Shown one piece after another: positions 59,787 through 64,000 of a stretch of DNA of 64,000 bases (its first letter is position 1; each line of letters opens with the position of its first letter). The notes beneath the pieces were generated by a model. That model did not search any database, was not told the DNA's origin, and was given only the letters and a program-made list of their open reading frames with translations. This DNA is from Sphaerisporangium rubeum (GTDB taxonomy: Bacteria > Actinomycetota > Actinomycetes > Streptosporangiales > Streptosporangiaceae). The stretch covers positions 5,820,501 through 5,884,500 of the forward strand of contig NZ_JACHIU010000001.1 in the NCBI RefSeq assembly GCF_014207705.1, written 5' to 3'. A program made the position numbers and the translations under genes.

Positions 59787-62039
59787 GTGGCGTCGATATC
59801 GCAGTTAGTGAGAAATCTCCTGGATCGCCCGGGTAGCGCGAATATCTCCCCTTTTCAGCGCATCACCGCGGCGGCCGGTGCCCAGGAGGACCGGGTCAAG
59901 GCTCTTGAGGAGCTGCCGCAGCCGCGGATCGAGGATCTCGCGGAGTTCTGCGCCATCGCACGTGAGGCGGCCGACCGTACGCTCGGCATGCGTCCGTTCG
60001 ACGTGCAGCTCACCGGTGCGCTGGCCCTGTTGTCCGGATATGTCGCCGAGATGGCGACAGGTGAGGGCAAGACACTCGTCGGCGCCATCGCCGCCGCCGG
60101 TTACGCTCTGCGCGGAAAACGGGTCCACGTCATCTCGGTGAACGATTACCTGGCCCGCCGGGACGCCGAGTGGATGGAGCCCCTGTACACGGCCCTCGGC
60201 GTCACCGTCGGGTGGATCGGCCAGGACTCCTCCCCCGAGGAGCGCCGCGAGGCGTACGGCAAGGACGTCACCTACGGGCCGGTCAGCGAACTCGGCTTCG
60301 ACGTGCTGCGCGACCGCGTCGCCACCGACCCCGCCGACATGATCGTCCCCGAGCCCGACGTCGCGCTCGTCGACGAGGCCGACTCGGTGCTCGTGGACGA
60401 GGCCCGTGTGCCGCTGGTCCTCGCCGGCGCGGCCGACACCGGCACCGGCGCCGAGGAGACCGCCGAGCTCGTGCGGCGGCTGTCCCGCGGCTACCACTAC
60501 GAGATGGACGACCAGCGGCGCAACGTCCACCTCACCGCCAAAGGCACCGACGCCGTCGAGAAGGCACTCGGCGGGATCAACCTGTACGAGTCCCCCGATG
60601 TGCTCACCCAGATCAACCTGGCGCTGCACGCGCACGCGCTGCTCGTCCGGGACGTCGACTACCTCGTGCGCGACGGCCGCATCCAGCTCGTCAACCAGTC
60701 ACGCGGCCGGGTCGCCACCCTCCAGCGCTGGCCCGACGGCCTCCAGGCCGCGGTCGAGGCCAAGGAGGCGCTGCCGCCGACCGAGTCGGGTGAGGTGCTC
60801 GACTCGATCACCATCCAGGGCCTCATCCGGCGCTACCCCACGCTGTGCGGCATGACCGGCACGGCGGTCGCCGTCGAGGAGCACTTCCGCGAGTTCTACG
60901 ACCTCAAGGTCGCGGTCATCCCCTCCAACAAGACCTGCGTCCGCGAGGACGAACCGGACCGCCTGTACGGCTCGGCCACCGACAAGGAACAAGCGCTGGT
61001 CGACGAGATCGCCGCCGTCCACGCCACCGGCCGTCCCATCCTCGTCGGCACACTCGACGTGTCGGAGTCCGAGCGCCTCGCCAAAGAGCTGGAGAAGGAG
61101 GGCCTGGAGTGCGTCGTCCTCAACGCCAAGAACGACGCCGAAGAGGCCGCGATCATCGCACGTGCCGGCGAGCACGGCCAGATCACCGTCTCCACGCAGA
61201 TGGCGGGCCGCGGCACCGACATCCGTCTCGGTGACGGCGTCGCCGAGCTCGGCGGGCTGTACGTCATCGGCTCCGGCCGGCATTCCAGCAGCCGCCTGGA
61301 CGACCAGTTGCGCGGCCGGGCCGGCCGTCAGGGGGACCCCGGCGGGTCGGTCTTCATGGTGAGCCTCGAGGACGACCTCATCCAGCGGTTCGCGCCGGAC
61401 GAGTGGCTGCCGCCGGCCGACCACGACGGCCGGGTGCGGCACAAGCGCGCCGTGTACGTCGTCGGCCACGCGCAGCGGGTCGCCGAAGGCGCCAACATGG
61501 AGATCCACCGCAACACCTGGCGGTACACCCGTCTGCTGGAGAACCAGCGTGACCTGGTGCTGGAGCAGCGCGCCAAGGTGCTGACCGGCGACGCCGCCGC
61601 CGAGGCGCTGGAGCGGGCCGCACCCGAGCGGTGGGCCGAGCTGCTGGAGACCGCCGGCGAGGCCGTCCTGCGTGAGGCGGCGCGGCAGATCGTGCTGTAC
61701 CACCTGGACCGCTGCTGGACCGAGCACCTGGCGTTCATGGCGGACGTACGCGAAGGCATCCACCTGCGCGCGCTCGGCCACCGGCTGGTGCCGATCGACG
61801 AGTTCCAGCGCGAAGGCGTCGAGGCGTACAAGCGGCTCATGGACGAGGTGCGCAGCCGCTCGGTCGAGACGCTGGACACCATGCCGATCACCGCCGACGG
61901 CTTCGACCCGCTGGACGGCGGCCTGAAGCGGCCGACGACCACCTGGACGTACCTGGTGCAGGACAACCCGTTCGGCAACGCCATGGACCGCATGCTCAGG
62001 CGCATGTCGGGCCGTAAGAGCCGCGACGAAGACGACTAG
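59787..62039 (+). CDS. secA2: Accessory Sec translocase ATPase SecA2
   Basis: This is a 750-residue SecA paralogue. Walker A reads MATGEGKTLVG (near residue 95), the DEAD box is ALVDEADSVLVDEARVPL, and the second nucleotide domain carries TVSTQMAGRGTDIRLGDGV and RGRAGRQGDPGGSVF. Unlike housekeeping SecA it lacks the C-terminal zinc-binding tail (it ends KSRDEDD). Actinobacterial SecA2 exports a small subset of proteins, often without classical signals. The GTG at 59787 has TTGGAGG upstream; a longer frame begins at 59766. The gene stands alone between an exporter and a dehydrogenase gene. Confidence 0.9.
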   Translation: MASISQLVRNLLDRPGSANISPFQRITAAAGAQEDRVKALEELPQPRIEDLAEFCAIAREAADRTLGMRPFDVQLTGALALLSGYVAEMATGEGKTLVGAIAAAGYALRGKRVHVISVNDYLARRDAEWMEPLYTALGVTVGWIGQDSSPEERREAYGKDVTYGPVSELGFDVLRDRVATDPADMIVPEPDVALVDEADSVLVDEARVPLVLAGAADTGTGAEETAELVRRLSRGYHYEMDDQRRNVHLTAKGTDAVEKALGGINLYESPDVLTQINLALHAHALLVRDVDYLVRDGRIQLVNQSRGRVATLQRWPDGLQAAVEAKEALPPTESGEVLDSITIQGLIRRYPTLCGMTGTAVAVEEHFREFYDLKVAVIPSNKTCVREDEPDRLYGSATDKEQALVDEIAAVHATGRPILVGTLDVSESERLAKELEKEGLECVVLNAKNDAEEAAIIARAGEHGQITVSTQMAGRGTDIRLGDGVAELGGLYVIGSGRHSSSRLDDQLRGRAGRQGDPGGSVFMVSLEDDLIQRFAPDEWLPPADHDGRVRHKRAVYVVGHAQRVAEGANMEIHRNTWRYTRLLENQRDLVLEQRAKVLTGDAAAEALERAAPERWAELLETAGEAVLREAARQIVLYHLDRCWTEHLAFMADVREGIHLRALGHRLVPIDEFQREGVEAYKRLMDEVRSRSVETLDTMPITADGFDPLDGGLKRPTTTWTYLVQDNPFGNAMDRMLRRMSGRKSRDEDD

Positions 62040-62110
62040 GAGAACCCTCGCGACGGCGCGCCGGGAGTGCGGACGCACGACCGGCCGCCTGCGGGTGAGA
62101 CGGTGGACCC

Positions 62111-63274
62111 ATGAACCCGCATGACTTTCTCGACGTCGACCGGGACCTCTCGGACGAGGAACGCGCGATCCGCGACACCGTCAGGGACTACTCCGCCGCC
62201 GAACTGCTGCCGCACGTCGCGGACTGGTACGACTCCGGCACCATCCCCGACCCCCGTGGCCTCGCCAAAGGCTTCGGCAAGCTCGGGTTGCTCGGCATGC
62301 ACCTGACCGGTTACGGCTGCGCCGGCACCAGCGCGGTGAGCTACGGACTGGCGTGCCGCGAGCTGGAGGCCGTGGACAGCGGCCTGCGCAGCTTCGTGTC
62401 GGTGCAGGGGTCGCTCGCGATGACCGCCATCCACCGGTACGGCACCGAGGAGCAGCGCCAGGAGTGGCTGCCGCGCATGGCGACCGGCGAGGCGCTCGGC
62501 TGCTTCGGCCTCACCGAGCCCGACTCCGGCAGCGACCCCGGATCCATGCGCACCCGCGCGCGGCGGGACGGCTCAGACTGGGTGCTCGACGGCACCAAGA
62601 TGTGGATCACCAACGGGTCGGTGGCCGACTGCGCCGTCGTGTGGGCCGCGACCGACGAAGGCATCCGCGGCTTCCTCGTCCCCACCTCCACCCCCGGCTT
62701 CACCGCCAACGTCGTCCACGGCAAGCTGTCGCTGCGCGCGTCCATCACCTCGGAGCTGGTGCTCGACGGCGTGCGCCTCCCCTCCGACGCGCTGCTGCCA
62801 GGCGCGGAAGGCCTCAAGGCGCCGCTGTCGTGCCTGTCGGAGGCGCGGTACGGCATCGTGTGGGGGGTGGCGGGGGCCGCGAGGGACTGCCTGGTCTCGG
62901 CCGTCGAGTACGCCAAGGAGCGCGAGCAGTTCGGCCGGCCCATCGCGGGTTTCCAGCTCACCCAGCTCAAGATCGCCGACATGCTGGTGGACGTCAACCA
63001 CGCGATGCTCACCGCGCTGCGCATCGGCCGGCTCAAGGACGAGGGCCTCGCCAAGCACGCGCACATCAGCTTCGGCAAGCTCGCCAACGTCCGCGCCGCG
63101 CAGCGCGTCGCCGCCAAGGCGAGAAGCGTGCACGGGGCCAACGGCATCACACTGGAGTACCCGGTGATGCGGCACATGATGAACCTGGAGACCGTCGCGA
63201 CGTACGAAGGCACCGAGGAGGTCCACGCGCTCACCCTCGGCCGCGCCGTCACCGGCCTCGACGCCTTCCGCTGA
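62111..63274 (+). CDS. Acyl-CoA dehydrogenase, glutaryl-CoA dehydrogenase-like
   Basis: This 387-residue enzyme is closest to glutaryl-CoA dehydrogenases, which oxidise and decarboxylate glutaryl-CoA in lysine and tryptophan breakdown. Landmarks are CFGLTEPDSGSDPGSMRTRARR, MWITNGSVADCAVVWA, EREQFGRPIAGFQLTQLKIADM and the C-terminal ARSVHGANGITLEYPVMRHMMN and LETVATYEGTEEVHALTLGR, where the Glu of YEGT is the catalytic base. It carries no adjacent electron-transfer flavoprotein genes. GGTGAGAC precedes the ATG. The exact substrate is inferred. Confidence 0.9.
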   Translation: MNPHDFLDVDRDLSDEERAIRDTVRDYSAAELLPHVADWYDSGTIPDPRGLAKGFGKLGLLGMHLTGYGCAGTSAVSYGLACRELEAVDSGLRSFVSVQGSLAMTAIHRYGTEEQRQEWLPRMATGEALGCFGLTEPDSGSDPGSMRTRARRDGSDWVLDGTKMWITNGSVADCAVVWAATDEGIRGFLVPTSTPGFTANVVHGKLSLRASITSELVLDGVRLPSDALLPGAEGLKAPLSCLSEARYGIVWGVAGAARDCLVSAVEYAKEREQFGRPIAGFQLTQLKIADMLVDVNHAMLTALRIGRLKDEGLAKHAHISFGKLANVRAAQRVAAKARSVHGANGITLEYPVMRHMMNLETVATYEGTEEVHALTLGRAVTGLDAFR

Positions 63275-63545
63275 CGGCACGACCGGCCTCGCCGCCGTCC
63301 GCTCACGTTGCGACCGGCTCGCCCCCCAGCGTAAGGTCCTGGTTCTGCGACGTCCCCCGTCGCGTCATCCGGCGCCGTCTCAAGGACGCACGGGTGAAGG
63401 GTACGGCTCGCGCCAGGACTCGCACTCCTCGGGCGGGCCACGCGCTCACCCGGCGCGAGCCGTACCTAGCCGCCGGAGCACGCACCGCCCGGTGATCGTG
63501 CCCCGGCGAGACCTCACAGACCCCCGAGCCGCGAGGTCGGTCTCA
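63275..63545. other. Intergenic region with a large inverted repeat
   Basis: This 271-base gap lies between two convergent genes and has no convincing coding content. It holds a 14-base perfect inverted repeat (63401-63465), which may act as a terminator for one or both genes. Confidence 0.5.
63401..63465. repeat. 14-base inverted repeat with 37-base loop
   Basis: GTACGGCTCGCGCC at 63401-63414 pairs with GGCGCGAGCCGTAC at 63452-63465. It lies between convergent genes and could form a stable stem as DNA or RNA; no T tract follows. Confidence 0.65.
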
Positions 63546-63992
63546 TCAGCTCGCCTGCGCGGCCTCCAGCCCCGCGACGAACCAGACGGTCTTGCCGCCT
63601 CCATCGGCCGGCACGACCCCCCAGTCGTCCGACAGCGCTCCCACGATGACGAGTCCTCGCCCGCCGGTGGCGTCAAGGTCGTCCGGCACCTCGCAAGGCA
63701 ACCCGTCTCCGGCGTCGAACACCTCTCCGTACACCCAGCGTCCATCGCTGCCGAGCCTGAGCGCGAACGCCGTGCCACCGTGCCGGATGGCGTTCGTCAC
63801 CAGCTCGCTCACGATGAGACAGCAGTCGTCGACCAATCCGGCGGTCCCCCACCGGCCCAGTTCCTCACGCACCAAGGTGCGCGCGGCACAAACACTCTGC
63901 GTGTCAGCGGACAGGATCCACTCGGCCGTCCGTACCGGCAGCACACCGAGAAAGCCGCTGGACGAGCGGTTCGCGCGGAAGGTCAGGCACAC
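63546..63992 (-). CDS. RsbW-like ATP-binding (anti-sigma/serine kinase) protein
   Basis: This 148-residue protein is of the GHKL ATPase type. The N box is DDCCLIVSELVTNAIRHGGT, then VFDAGDGLP (G1-like) and ATGGRGLVIVGALSDDWGV (G2 box). Such proteins usually phosphorylate anti-sigma antagonists and are abundant in actinomycetes. The ORF start at 63992 is a GTG with GAGGAG only about two bases upstream, close to the window edge, so the true start may be an internal GTG (before LPVRTAEW). The protein is probably complete within the window, or nearly so. Confidence 0.8.
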   Translation of the reverse strand: MCLTFRANRSSSGFLGVLPVRTAEWILSADTQSVCAARTLVREELGRWGTAGLVDDCCLIVSELVTNAIRHGGTAFALRLGSDGRWVYGEVFDAGDGLPCEVPDDLDATGGRGLVIVGALSDDWGVVPADGGGKTVWFVAGLEAAQAS

Positions 63993-64000
63993 TGCTCCTC

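Overview
The window is high-GC, densely packed chromosomal DNA from a filamentous actinomycete. Geosmin synthase, a family 2B encapsulin, a Tat-dependent chitobiose-type sugar importer, a CebR-type cellulase operator, twin roadblock proteins and an RsbW-like kinase at the right edge all fit the Streptosporangiales or a related soil saprophyte. I cannot assign a genus. I saw no rRNA, tRNA, CRISPR array, transposase or phage gene.

Left part (1-9.8 kb): a Fic protein lies between an intact pterin carbinolamine dehydratase gene and a remnant of that gene's 3' end, with two palindromic repeats in between. Next come an NgcEFG-like ABC importer with a palindromic operator, a DUF4032 kinase-like protein, a DUF523 protein, two roadblock/LC7 proteins and an alpha/beta hydrolase.

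Hydrogenase operon (about 9.8-21.3 kb, all minus strand, mostly overlapping genes): in transcription order two SIS-domain proteins, the small and large subunits of a group 1h (Hhy, high-affinity) [NiFe] hydrogenase, a NifU-like protein, DUF5947, DUF6084, a 451-residue unknown protein, a maturation protease, a 34-residue DUF6893 protein, HypA, HypC, HypD, a 20-codon mini-ORF made by a tandem duplication, HypE and a small unknown protein. HypB and HypF are not in the window. The likely physiology is scavenging trace H2 during starvation. Next to it are a dienelactone-hydrolase-like protein and a phosphoribosyltransferase/erythromycin-esterase fusion resembling dormancy protein Rv2030c.

24-42 kb: a family 2B encapsulin shell with a cyclic-nucleotide-binding insertion is followed by a polyprenyl synthase, its probable cargo. 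Then come a secreted CBM2/GH6 cellulase under a CebR box, a Tat-exported PHP phosphoesterase, a DUF6879/truncated globin/flavin monooxygenase operon, a FemAB-like acyltransferase with an MFS exporter, and a PIG-L deacetylase behind a striking 72-residue peptide built of six-residue VWD repeats. Geosmin synthase ends this part at a very strong terminator. The VWD peptide is the best candidate for an undescribed system.

42-64 kb: a Ter (TerD/TerC-like) operon with a coiled-coil-like protein, an extracellular VWA-like protein and a membrane protein; a degenerate cyclase-like protein; a NERD protein; a TetR regulator converging on an ACAD/phosphotransferase operon (three acyl-CoA dehydrogenases) and sharing an operator motif with it; a flavin monooxygenase; a DMT transporter; a phytoene-desaturase-like oxidoreductase diverging from a DHA2 exporter around another TetR-type operator; SecA2; a glutaryl-CoA-dehydrogenase-like enzyme; and an RsbW-like ATP-binding protein.
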